DNA from: Candidatus Saccharibacteria bacterium UBA5145
Lineage (GTDB): Bacteria; Patescibacteriota; Saccharimonadia; Saccharimonadales; UBA4665
Direction: 5' to 3'
Assembly (NCBI GenBank): GCA_002413865.1
Contig: DHXX01000017.1
Location: forward strand, 5,218 to 23,708
Length of the DNA: 18,491 bases
Part shown: positions 1 to 6,686 of the stretch, piece after piece
Layout: each line of letters begins with the position of its first letter
How positions within the stretch are numbered: the stretch's first letter is position 1
Program-made: the position numbers and the translations under genes
Notes under the pieces: generated by a model
The model's database searches: none
The model's input: the letters and a program-made list of their open reading frames with translations, nothing else
Told to the model about the DNA's origin: nothing

Positions 1-761
1 ACTTCGGTTAAATTAGCCAAAAAGGCATACCAAAATGGCGCTTTCAACTCCCGGCTATTATTCTTGAGTTGCTGGTAATTATCGTGAAAATCGTTAAATA
101 AGCGCCGGGCCCGATCGATATTAATCGTTTCCGGGTGAGCCGGCCGGGCCAACTGAATTACTCGATTCAAGCCTTTCGTAACGGTCGTGAAGAAAGCGTC
201 AATCCGGTCCTTGCTACCGACGATATAGACGAAGACCGCTGTGCCGACGACCAATAGCGTCGAAACGGAAGCCGCCACCAAAATCGTCAAGTTACTGACG
301 CGCCCCATGATTGCCAAGCTCAGCAAGCCGATGATAATTAAGAGCTCGAACGACAGAAAGGTCAGCGCCAATTTCATAATCTGTATCAAAGTGGCCTTGC
401 CGGCCGATATCTCGTCACCCTTACGGAGACGGAGGCCAAAATAAGATATGCCGGTCACCCCGCCGCTCGGGAAAACGTGATTCACGAAATTCAATTCGAG
501 CGATGCCCGGTACAAAAATTTGTACGACAACTCGTTGCCAACGAGCCGAAACAATCTTTGATACAAGCGGGCTTGGGCGTGATAATTGAGCAGTTCAACT
601 GGGATAATCAGCAGCAGGGCCCAGCCATTGACGTGGGCCAGATTGCCAATCGTCGCGCCCAGCTGGTGTCGACTAGCGTAGATTAAGACAGCCAAGGCGA
701 GCAGTGTCACCCAGTTCAGAATTAACTTCCAGCGCCGCTTGAAAAAGGTGGTTTCGCTCAT
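1..761 (-). CDS. Flippase-like integral membrane protein (LPG synthase TM / UPF0104 family), 3' end missing
   Basis: I translated this by hand from the ATG at 761 to the window edge: 253 open codons, continuing beyond position 1. The protein is hydrophobic with likely membrane segments near residues 13-29, 46-60, 127-151 and 160-181. The loop FVNHVFPSGGVTG (residues 92-104) resembles the conserved Pro/Gly-rich motif of the lysylphosphatidylglycerol synthase TM region (UPF0104/YbhN-like) family. Members move or modify lipids or lipid-linked sugars in the cytoplasmic membrane; the substrate cannot be told from sequence. The gene diverges from a glycosyltransferase-like gene at 852, which fits lipid-linked glycan work but does not prove it. 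A perfect TATAAT lies 8 nt before the ATG and there is no Shine-Dalgarno sequence, so the mRNA is probably leaderless. Family call fairly sure; function unsure. Confidence 0.72.
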   Translation of the reverse strand, partial: MSETTFFKRRWKLILNWVTLLALAVLIYASRHQLGATIGNLAHVNGWALLLIIPVELLNYHAQARLYQRLFRLVGNELSYKFLYRASLELNFVNHVFPSGGVTGISYFGLRLRKGDEISAGKATLIQIMKLALTFLSFELLIIIGLLSLAIMGRVSNLTILVAASVSTLLVVGTAVFVYIVGSKDRIDAFFTTVTKGLNRVIQLARPAHPETINIDRARRLFNDFHDNYQQLKNNSRELKAPFWYAFLANLTE

Positions 762-769
762 ACCACTGC

Positions 770-775
770 ATTATA
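770..775 (-). promoter_or_regulatory. -10 box of the flippase-like gene, leaderless arrangement
   Basis: On the minus strand TATAAT matches the consensus exactly, and 8 nt separate it from the ATG at 761. Transcription would begin at or within about 2 nt of the start codon. No convincing -35 box is seen at 16-18 nt spacing. Confidence 0.5.
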
Positions 776-812
776 ACCCAGACGACCGGCAGCATATACA
801 GTAGTTTCCCTC

Positions 813-841
813 TAGACCGATGTTAAGTAATATTGTAAAAT
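813..841 (+). promoter_or_regulatory. Promoter of the glycosyltransferase-like gene, leaderless arrangement
   Basis: TAGACC (813-818, 4/6 to TTGACA), a 17-nt spacer, then TAAAAT (836-841, 5/6 to TATAAT). The predicted start of transcription is at about 847-849, only 3-5 nt before the ATG at 852. The 90-bp gap 762-851 therefore holds two divergent promoters and little else. Confidence 0.5.
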
Positions 842-851
842 ATGCATATCT

Positions 852-2102
852 ATGGAATTAAGAGACATCCAGGCGAGATATAATCGTAGCCCCGAAGAAA
901 GTTTTCAGGAGCGCCGCAAGGTGATCAGCGACTATCTCGATAGACTCGACGAGACCGACAGCCCAATGGCAAATGACATTGCCGCCGACCTGGCGTCGAC
1001 CGGGCCCTTGGCTAAAACCGTCGTGATCATACCAGTCGCCGCCCACCAAGAAGCCGCCAACATCGGCCGGGCAGTATCTGAATACGCCCGCCAAATACCG
1101 GCCGCGCCGTTCACGCTGGTCCTGGGGCTCAACGCCCCTTTCAGCGCTTTTGACAGCAAAGGCATAAACGCTACCATGGACGCCGTTGAAAAAGCCCAGC
1201 GCGAATCCCCCGCCCTTGATATGCGTACCACACTAGTCCATTACGACGAGCCGATTATCGGTCAAGTCAGGCGCGATTTATGGAATGGCGTGGCCGTGGC
1301 CGCTCGCCACGCCGGCCACTTTGCGGGTGACCAAGAAGTCATCGGCATTAACCACGATATCGATTTGATCCGACTGAGCAAAACCTGCATCGCCAGCGTC
1401 CAGACACACTATCGGCAGCGCGATAAACGGCACCTCATCACGCCGGTTTCACCGACCAGCGGCACGAGAGTGAAACACGCCAATAGCCCGGCGCATCCAA
1501 ACACATCACGGGCGGTATTTTGGAACGATTTTGTTAATCGCCAGATTGACGGGACATACGAAGCCGGACTGGTCATCCCGATGAGCAGTTACGCCGCCAA
1601 TGGCGGCTTCCTAAAAACCGCTCGGACTAACGAAGTCGGCCAGCTAGCAATCGTCAACCGTTCGCGCAAGTTAATCCGCGGCACCGACACCGAAACATCG
1701 CCCCGCCGCTACATCGCCCAGATCGAGCACGATGGTTATGACATCTGGAGTGACGATCGCTTCTCGGCACAGGACGAGTGTCGCGACCAACTCTCGTTCC
1801 CCGACATCTCGCGCCCCCGAATGCTCGACATCATCGTCGGTCAATTGGATCAGAATGCCCGTGAACTCCGTGATTCAGCCACCGATAAGGCCTTCGTCGA
1901 TTACGTCTTGCATCGAGTCGACTACGAAACAGACTACACCCTGTCGAGTGCGCGCGCCGAGGAAGACACCTACATTGCGGCCCGAACAAAGAAGGCCGGT
2001 TCACTGGCGGCGCTGATTCTACGGCGTCTGACCGCTTCCGATCGCCTGGTCAAACAATTACAAAAGGCCTTCGATGAGATAGAGTCGGCCGGCAGAAACT
2101 AA
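852..2102 (+). CDS. Putative GT-A-fold (family 2-like) glycosyltransferase
   Basis: A 416-residue soluble protein with no signal peptide or membrane segment. Features like a family 2 glycosyltransferase: a nucleotide-binding beta strand and helix at residues 57-78 (VVIIPVAAHQEAANIGRAV), an INHDIDLI segment whose D169-x-D171 sits where the metal-binding DxD would be, an AANGGF acceptor-side motif (248-253), and TSPRR (282-286), which resembles a late motif in such enzymes. The first ~50 residues are polar and charged and precede the domain. It would transfer a sugar from a nucleotide donor in the cytosol; donor and acceptor are unknown. It is divergent, with the usual ED/QxxRW signature not clear, so another Rossmann-like nucleotide-binding protein remains possible. 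It diverges from a flippase-like gene and is followed 20 nt later by an RNA methyltransferase gene with its own -10 box. Confidence 0.55.
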   Translation: MELRDIQARYNRSPEESFQERRKVISDYLDRLDETDSPMANDIAADLASTGPLAKTVVIIPVAAHQEAANIGRAVSEYARQIPAAPFTLVLGLNAPFSAFDSKGINATMDAVEKAQRESPALDMRTTLVHYDEPIIGQVRRDLWNGVAVAARHAGHFAGDQEVIGINHDIDLIRLSKTCIASVQTHYRQRDKRHLITPVSPTSGTRVKHANSPAHPNTSRAVFWNDFVNRQIDGTYEAGLVIPMSSYAANGGFLKTARTNEVGQLAIVNRSRKLIRGTDTETSPRRYIAQIEHDGYDIWSDDRFSAQDECRDQLSFPDISRPRMLDIIVGQLDQNARELRDSATDKAFVDYVLHRVDYETDYTLSSARAEEDTYIAARTKKAGSLAALILRRLTASDRLVKQLQKAFDEIESAGRN

Positions 2103-2109
2103 AATCGGG

Positions 2110-2115
2110 TATACT
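2110..2115 (+). promoter_or_regulatory. -10 box of the RNA methyltransferase gene, leaderless arrangement
   Basis: TATACT (5/6 to consensus) ends 7 nt before the ATG at 2123 and starts 7 nt after the previous stop codon. There is no good -35 box in the end of the upstream gene and no Shine-Dalgarno sequence. Either this is a leaderless internal promoter or the gene is read from the upstream transcript. Confidence 0.4.
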
Positions 2116-2122
2116 GAAAGTT

Positions 2123-3361
2123 ATGCAAAGTTTAATAGTTTTGGGGCGCCAACCCGCCTTAGCCCTCGCCGAGCTGGAAAGCCTCTACGGCGCGACCAAA
2201 GTGCGACCGATCGGCAATCAAGCCGCCCTGCTCGATATCGACCCCTGTTTGGTGGCCTTTGGCCGCCTCGGTGGCGCCGTTAAGTTTTGTAAGGTGCTGA
2301 CGATTCTCAAGACCACCGAGTGGCGCGAAATCGAACGCTTCCTGATCAAATCCTCGCCCGAGCACACCACCCGGATGCCCGCGGGCAAAATGCAGCTCGG
2401 CTTGAGCGTCCAGGGTCTCGACGTCAACGTCCGAACCCTGGGAGCAACTGGCCTGAGCCTCAAAAAAGCCATCCGCAAACTCGAACGCTCGGTGCGCCTA
2501 GTGCCCAACAAAGAACTCGAGCTCAACAGCGCCCAAGTCATCCACAACCACTTAACCGGACCGACCGGCTGGGAGCTGGTATTCGTCCGCGACGGCGCCG
2601 AAACAATTCTCGCCCAAACCGTCCGCGTCCAAGATATCACCAGCTACACCGTCCGCGACCGCGAGCGCCCCAAGCGCGACGCCCGCGTCGGCATGCTGCC
2701 CCCTAAACTTGCGCAAATCATCGTCAACTTGGCGACCGGTCCGCTGCCCGACGACAAAATGTCGTCGATTTGCGATATTCCGGCCGACCAAATCATTCCC
2801 CAGCCGCACCTAGGCCAAACCCTGCTCGACCCGTTCTGCGGCACCGGCGTGCTGCTCCAAGAAGCCGCCCTGATGGGTTATAACGTCTACGGCAGTGACC
2901 TAGAGGCGCGCATGGTCGACTACACGGCCCAAAACCTCGCCTGGCTCGAGACCACTTATCGCCTGGAACCCATCCAGCCGAAGCTCGAAAAAGGTGATGC
3001 CACCGCCCACCACTGGACCGCGCCGGTTGATTTCGTCGCCGCCGAGACCTACCTCGGGCGCCCCTTCACTACCCAGCCGCCGGCCGAGATCCTAGCCGCC
3101 ACCGCCAGCGACTGCAATTTAATCATCAAACGCTTCCTACAAAACGTCTACGGCCAAATTCCGGCCGGCACCCGCCTGTGTCTGGCCATCCCCGCCTGGC
3201 AGATCCGCACCAACCAATTTAAGCACCTACCCCTGGTTGACCAGATTAGCGAAATGGGCTATAATCGAGTGAGTTTTGAGCACGCCACCGACGATTCCCT
3301 GCTGTACTACCGGCCGGATCAAATCGTCGCCCGTGAACTCATAATATTAACAAAGCGGTAA
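2123..3361 (+). CDS. THUMP-type SAM-dependent RNA methyltransferase (Trm11 / TrmG10-like)
   Basis: A 412-residue protein. The N-terminal half (about 1-175) has the size and position of a THUMP-containing RNA-binding region. The linker RDARVGMLPPKLAQIIVNLA (186-205) resembles the segment that precedes the catalytic domain in Trm11/TrmG10 enzymes. The Rossmann domain has the SAM motif LLDPFCGTGVLLQEA (235-249) and the acidic residue D259 that would hold the SAM ribose. Relatives make N2-methylguanosine in tRNA, at position 10 in the archaeal and eukaryotic enzymes. The catalytic motif, usually DPPY or NPPY, is here AAETYLGRP (306-314), with E308-T-Y-L replacing D/N-P-P-Y. That may mark a subfamily with another target base, so I give no symbol. 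It sits between a sugar-transferase-like gene and rpmA. Confidence 0.78.
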   Translation: MQSLIVLGRQPALALAELESLYGATKVRPIGNQAALLDIDPCLVAFGRLGGAVKFCKVLTILKTTEWREIERFLIKSSPEHTTRMPAGKMQLGLSVQGLDVNVRTLGATGLSLKKAIRKLERSVRLVPNKELELNSAQVIHNHLTGPTGWELVFVRDGAETILAQTVRVQDITSYTVRDRERPKRDARVGMLPPKLAQIIVNLATGPLPDDKMSSICDIPADQIIPQPHLGQTLLDPFCGTGVLLQEAALMGYNVYGSDLEARMVDYTAQNLAWLETTYRLEPIQPKLEKGDATAHHWTAPVDFVAAETYLGRPFTTQPPAEILAATASDCNLIIKRFLQNVYGQIPAGTRLCLAIPAWQIRTNQFKHLPLVDQISEMGYNRVSFEHATDDSLLYYRPDQIVARELIILTKR

Positions 3362-3383
3362 ATTCGTACTCTCCACCAATTAA

Positions 3384-3502
3384 GGCTTGCCGTAGGTGGA
3401 TGCAGTGCAAGGCAGCAGCGAAGCGCGCACGGAGTCGTACGAAACGTACGACGGAGGAGCACTGGAGCTGATAACGCAGCAATGCGCCGCCTACGACTAG
3501 CC
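3384..3502 (+). other. Structured intergenic element upstream of rpmA (possible RNA leader or dispersed repeat)
   Basis: The ends are complementary: GGCTTGCCGTAGGTGG (3384-3399) pairs with CCGCCTACGACTAGCC (3487-3502) at 14 of 16 positions, one a G-U pair. Inside are CAGTGC (3403-3408) with GCACTG (3459-3464), a perfect 8-bp hairpin GTCGTACG-AAA-CGTACGAC (3434-3452), and a GCTG/CAGC hairpin (3467-3480). It has no long open frame of its own and ends 7 nt before the rpmA Shine-Dalgarno sequence. I do not recognise it as a named riboswitch or ribosomal-protein leader. It may be an rpmA leader, the 3' end of the methyltransferase mRNA, or a dispersed palindromic repeat. Confidence 0.6.
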
Positions 3503-3509
3503 GACACCT

Positions 3510-3515
3510 AAGGAG
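3510..3515 (+). promoter_or_regulatory. Shine-Dalgarno sequence of rpmA
   Basis: AAGGAG lies 5 nt before the ATG at 3521 and fixes the start. It is the clearest Shine-Dalgarno sequence in the window, in contrast to the leaderless-looking starts of many neighbours. Confidence 0.85.
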
Positions 3516-3520
3516 AATTT

Positions 3521-3793
3521 ATGTCACATGTGAAAGCTGGCGGTACAGCCAAAAATACCCGCGACTCACCCGGTCAACGCTTAGGCGTTAAACTTTTTGG
3601 TGGTCAAAAAGTCAAAGTCGGCCAAGTCATCGTCCGCCAGGTCGGCCTCAGCAAACGCGGTGGCGTCGGCACCAGCATCAGCCGCAACTACACCATCCAC
3701 GCCGCTCGTGACGGTATCGTTACTTTTGGTAGCCGCAAAGTCCGCACCTTCAGCGGTCGTAGCGTCCGCCGCACCGAAGTCACCGTCGTCTAA
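3521..3793 (+). CDS. rpmA: Large ribosomal subunit protein bL27
   Basis: A 90-residue basic protein. The N-terminus MSHVKAGGTAKNTRDSPGQR matches the flexible tail of bL27 (MAHKKAGGSTRNGRDS in E. coli), which reaches into the peptidyl-transferase centre and contacts tRNA. Then follow LGVKLFGGQKVKVGQVIVRQ and a DGIVTF segment near residue 65, both typical of the beta-barrel body. There is no N-terminal pre-sequence of the kind Firmicutes cleave off. The length is normal, with a short basic C-terminal extension. rplU (bL21), which usually lies directly upstream, is not here; that place is taken by a structured element and an RNA methyltransferase gene. A strong terminator follows 15 nt after the stop codon. 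Confidence 0.95.
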   Translation: MSHVKAGGTAKNTRDSPGQRLGVKLFGGQKVKVGQVIVRQVGLSKRGGVGTSISRNYTIHAARDGIVTFGSRKVRTFSGRSVRRTEVTVV

Positions 3794-3808
3794 ACAACTC
3801 GACATTTT

Positions 3809-3838
3809 AAAAAGCCTGGTCTCGCTGCCAGGCTTTTT
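3809..3838. terminator. Bidirectional rho-independent terminator
   Basis: AGCCTGG (3813-3819) pairs with CCAGGCT (3828-3834) around an 8-nt loop. A-tracts lie on the left and T-tracts on the right, so the hairpin is followed by a U-run in both directions. It ends rpmA on the plus strand and the convergent lipoprotein gene on the minus strand. The lipoprotein stop codon (3838-3840) lies inside the T-tract. Confidence 0.88.
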
Positions 3839-4413
3839 TATTTGACGGGTTTAGCCCCGGCCGGGTTCTCGGCGGCGCCGCAAGCCGGCAGATTATCATA
3901 GATACCGTGATTCCCAAGTAGTAAATCAGCCGCGTAGCCAAAACTCGTTACAGGCGTGTGTTGTGAATTCTGGCGGCTGGCGGCCAGATGGTCGGACGAC
4001 ACTTTCACCACATCCCAGACATCGGAAACATGTTGGCCGACCTTTTGGTTGGTGGTGTCAAAGATAGCTTGGCCACGCACTTGGCAGACAACCGTGATCG
4101 GGTCGCCGGTCGTCGCACCGTATTTTTCAACCGGCCATTTGACCGGCGTCGTTTGCGTGCTGTCGGCATTGAGAAAACTAGCGCTTTGTTCGGGCTTGGT
4201 ACGAATCAAGGCGGCACACGGCCGCGCCGCCCCGCCGTTACAGTGCGTCTTATCTTGCAACACCGGGCTGATATCGGCTCGCACTGTCACCCCAGCCACC
4301 CTAGATTGGTTGCCGCTGCCATCAGCGCAGCCGCTCACAGCCAAAGCAGCGACGCTCAAGACAGAAGCTAGCTGTAAGCTACGTCGTTCTAACCGGAGTT
4401 GATATTCATGCAT
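3838..4413 (-). CDS. Small secreted lipoprotein of unknown function
   Basis: I start this at the ATG at 4413 (191 residues), not at the longer frame opening at 4455. The shorter start gives a lipoprotein signal peptide: MHEYQLRLERRSLQLASVLS with arginines, a hydrophobic stretch, and a lipobox ending VSGC. It also lies 7 nt after a good promoter. The mature part (from the lipidated Cys) is Asn/Thr/Ala-rich, begins with a short flexible stretch (ADGSGNQS), and has four further Cys that could form disulfides. The middle contains ITVVCQVRGQAI and WDVVKV, suggesting a beta-rich fold like SH3-type extracellular domains, but I see no firm family. It would be anchored outside the cytoplasmic membrane. 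Lipoprotein call fairly sure; role unknown. Confidence 0.7.
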   Translation of the reverse strand: MHEYQLRLERRSLQLASVLSVAALAVSGCADGSGNQSRVAGVTVRADISPVLQDKTHCNGGAARPCAALIRTKPEQSASFLNADSTQTTPVKWPVEKYGATTGDPITVVCQVRGQAIFDTTNQKVGQHVSDVWDVVKVSSDHLAASRQNSQHTPVTSFGYAADLLLGNHGIYDNLPACGAAENPAGAKPVK

Positions 4414-4420
4414 GCTTCCC

Positions 4421-4449
4421 AAGATACCATACGGACAAATTAATGTCGA
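4421..4449 (-). promoter_or_regulatory. Promoter of the lipoprotein gene, leaderless arrangement
   Basis: On the minus strand: TCGACA (4449-4444, 5/6 to TTGACA), a 17-nt spacer, and TATCTT (4426-4421, 4/6 to TATAAT). Seven nt then lead to the ATG at 4413, so the transcript should begin at or next to the start codon. The longer frame (start at 4455) would begin upstream of this promoter. Confidence 0.5.
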
Positions 4450-4482
4450 AGCCAATTGATGGGAACTATTACTAATTTAACT

Positions 4483-6105
4483 TTAAGATGAGGCAGCGAA
4501 CTCTTTTAAGGCTCGCTCGATGTATTTGCCACTATAACCTACCCCGTTCGATCGGCGGTAGTGAACAAGCGTTTCGCCAATCCATTCCGGCTCTTGGCCC
4601 GCTTCGAGCATTCGCCCCACCCAACTTCCAATTTTACTTTTAAGCTCAGCATCGCCGCGCCTCTCGACAGTTTGTCTTATCAGACTATCGAGCGATGAAA
4701 CATCGGAATCTTTATGGACACAGTCTAAACTAGCGAACTCTTTGGCGTGCTCTGGATTTTTTTCATAGGACAGCGGCTTGGCCACCATCATCATCAGAGT
4801 ATCGCGGAGGCCAATTTCATTAGCCGAACTGGCTACCAGTGCGGACGTGGGGTCGTCTTCTTTGAGGGCCGCGTCTAAGACGCCGATTATGTCTGTGCCA
4901 GTCGCCATGGTAAGATCCTGCAGAAAGTATTTAACGTCCTGGTAGCCGTTCATATCCCCGGAAACGTACTCAGCTTTGCGTTCTTCCATAAGCAAGCCTA
5001 ACTGGTTGTGCTGGCCGAAGACCAGTGATTTTTGAGTATGTCCGTACTCGTGGCGCACGATCGATAGACTCCGTTCAACGTCTTTCATCGTTAGGCTGAC
5101 GCCGGCCGGAATTGGCTGTTCGGCGACAAAGTAGTTCAAAAGCATGTCGGCTTCTTCGGCCCTCAGAACGAGCTCGTTCGTTCCGTCTTCTTTCTTGTCG
5201 ACGTAGGCCGTGAGCAATGGTCCGAATTGGTCGCTGAATCTTTCAAGGTATTCCTTGTCGGCGTCTTCGTAGGGTTTGGCGATAGCGTGGTTGGCTTCGT
5301 ACTTTAGTTGGGCGTGATTGCCTTGGTTGCGTATTCTAGTCTGTTCTACCTCACTTTTGTCATTGAGGCCATCATAATCATCAGAACTTGGGTAATCCGG
5401 CTTGGTAAGCGTCCCCGCGTTGATTAATCCCCAAACCGAACCAGCTTTTAAAACTTTAACCGTTAATGGCTTTTGATTTTCGGCGGTCACGCCGAGCAGG
5501 CTACGTTGCTTTTCGAGAAATGATCCCGGCCCGGTTGCGGCCAAAGCCGCTGCCACTTTCGCGGCGCGTTCGGGATCATTTAGACTATCTAGAAAATCCT
5601 GTCGGGTTGTATGGCCAGGCTCAGTGTCGTCAGTCTCCATGTAGCGCTTTGCTAATGAATCATTGCGTTCGGCCAAATCGGTCACGACACTTGACTGCTT
5701 ACCCGCCAACATCAGTATGACATCCCCAAGCATCGCTCTTTCTTCGGTGATCTTGGCGTCGTGACGGCTTGATGCTGCGGCGCGTCGTTCGTTTGTCGCC
5801 CACGTGTCGGCGATGGCAAGCAACAAAACCGTCTTGGCGGGGCTTTCGAAGAATTCATCTTGCAGACCAGCTTGTTCGGCCATACTTGCGGCCGTTGCTT
5901 GAACTTCTGCCTTATACTGGGCCAGTTCTTCCCCACCGCTAAACTCGAGATGATTATTTATAATTGACGCCTGTAAATCAAAACCGTGCAGGGTTTCGGC
6001 CTGATTGAGCCCGGCTTCGACCAATTGCTGATATCTACTCGGTTCACCACCCTGTTCTGGAGATTGGACCGGTAACTGGGGTGGTGCCAGCTCGTGACTT
6101 AGCAT
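4483..6105 (-). CDS. Putative zinc metallopeptidase with HEYGH motif, otherwise uncharacterised
   Basis: A 540-residue, mostly helical, acidic protein with no signal peptide or membrane segment, so probably cytosolic. It contains IVRHEYGHTQKS, with zinc ligands H352 and H356 and general base E353, then EERKAEYVSGD 19 residues later. That segment resembles the EGLAEY motif of gluzincin (clan MA) peptidases, making E375 the likely third ligand. The N-terminal ~340 residues and C-terminal ~150 residues match nothing I recognise. The substrate is unknown. It stands alone, between the response regulator terminator and the lipoprotein gene, and has its own promoter but no Shine-Dalgarno sequence. 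Metalloprotease motif sure; activity and role inferred. Confidence 0.65.
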   Translation of the reverse strand: MLSHELAPPQLPVQSPEQGGEPSRYQQLVEAGLNQAETLHGFDLQASIINNHLEFSGGEELAQYKAEVQATAASMAEQAGLQDEFFESPAKTVLLLAIADTWATNERRAAASSRHDAKITEERAMLGDVILMLAGKQSSVVTDLAERNDSLAKRYMETDDTEPGHTTRQDFLDSLNDPERAAKVAAALAATGPGSFLEKQRSLLGVTAENQKPLTVKVLKAGSVWGLINAGTLTKPDYPSSDDYDGLNDKSEVEQTRIRNQGNHAQLKYEANHAIAKPYEDADKEYLERFSDQFGPLLTAYVDKKEDGTNELVLRAEEADMLLNYFVAEQPIPAGVSLTMKDVERSLSIVRHEYGHTQKSLVFGQHNQLGLLMEERKAEYVSGDMNGYQDVKYFLQDLTMATGTDIIGVLDAALKEDDPTSALVASSANEIGLRDTLMMMVAKPLSYEKNPEHAKEFASLDCVHKDSDVSSLDSLIRQTVERRGDAELKSKIGSWVGRMLEAGQEPEWIGETLVHYRRSNGVGYSGKYIERALKEFAASS

Positions 6106-6136
6106 TTAGTGTTTATTTTTGTTGTCATTACAATAG

Positions 6137-6165
6137 ATATTAACATAAGCTGTATGAAATGTCAA
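6137..6165 (-). promoter_or_regulatory. Promoter of the metallopeptidase-like gene
   Basis: On the minus strand: a perfect TTGACA (6165-6160), a 17-nt spacer and TAATAT (6142-6137, 4/6). This would give a leader of about 25 nt, A-rich and without a Shine-Dalgarno sequence. A perfect TATAAT (6170-6165) just upstream is an alternative -10 box with a longer leader. Confidence 0.5.
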
Positions 6166-6186
6166 TTATAGGGTGCTCGTGGTACT

Positions 6187-6213
6187 AAAAAGCTCCCGAC
6201 TGGGGGAGCTTTT
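6187..6213 (-). terminator. Rho-independent terminator after the response regulator
   Basis: On the minus strand AAAAGCTCCC pairs with GGGAGCTTTT around a 6-nt loop, followed by further T. It lies 18 nt after the response-regulator stop codon and closes the pyrG / response regulator unit. Confidence 0.85.
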
Positions 6214-6230
6214 GACGAAAAGTTGGCTGG

Positions 6231-6662
6231 TTATAGGAGGCCGAGGTGGTGTTTGATGCGGTCGACGACGTCGGCGATGACGACTTGCGATTTGACGAGG
6301 TAATCGTCGACACCAAGGCTTTCGGCACGCTCTTTGTCACTGTCTTGGCTGAGGGCCGTTAGCATAATGACCTTGAGGTTGGCCGTTTCCGGGGTATTGC
6401 GTAGGATGTCGAGGACGTCAAAGCCGCTGACTTTGGGCATCATAACGTCGAGCAAGATGAGGTCAGGGCGATAGCTGATAGCTGAGGCTAGGGCGTCTTC
6501 CCCGTTGGCGACGCGGCGGATGTCAAAGGTTTCGGCCTGCAGGCGGGTTACGTAAACGTTGGCGAGGGCGTCGTCGTCTTCAACGAGCAAAATCCGCTTA
6601 GGGTGACTACCCGGTTGGGGAGCGTTGGGGGCTGGTACTGGTGGTGTTGGTATCGGATCCAT
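6231..6662 (-). CDS. Single-domain response regulator (receiver only)
   Basis: A 143-residue CheY-like receiver with a Pro-rich N-terminal tail (about residues 1-20). The phosphorylation site is D72 in LILLDVMMP. The acidic pocket is E28-D29-D30 in LLVEDDD, the switch Thr is T102 in MLTALS, and the conserved Lys is K124 in YLVKS. It would be phosphorylated by a histidine kinase and act by protein contact, since no DNA-binding or enzyme domain follows. No kinase gene is in the window. The start ATG lies 24 nt after the pyrG stop, with no Shine-Dalgarno sequence and no clear promoter between, so it is probably cotranscribed with pyrG. Next on its 3' side is a terminator. Confidence 0.93.
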   Translation of the reverse strand: MDPIPTPPVPAPNAPQPGSHPKRILLVEDDDALANVYVTRLQAETFDIRRVANGEDALASAISYRPDLILLDVMMPKVSGFDVLDILRNTPETANLKVIMLTALSQDSDKERAESLGVDDYLVKSQVVIADVVDRIKHHLGLL

Positions 6663-6686
6663 ACTGTTTACGCTAACGCATTTAGA

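Noticed and set aside
241..686. Two short plus-strand frames within 1-761
   Set aside because: They are shadows of the minus-strand flippase-like gene, which is open across the whole region and has membrane-protein character.
4414..4455. Longer start of the lipoprotein gene at 4455
   Set aside because: It would put 14 residues before the signal peptide and start upstream of the predicted promoter, whose transcript begins near 4413.
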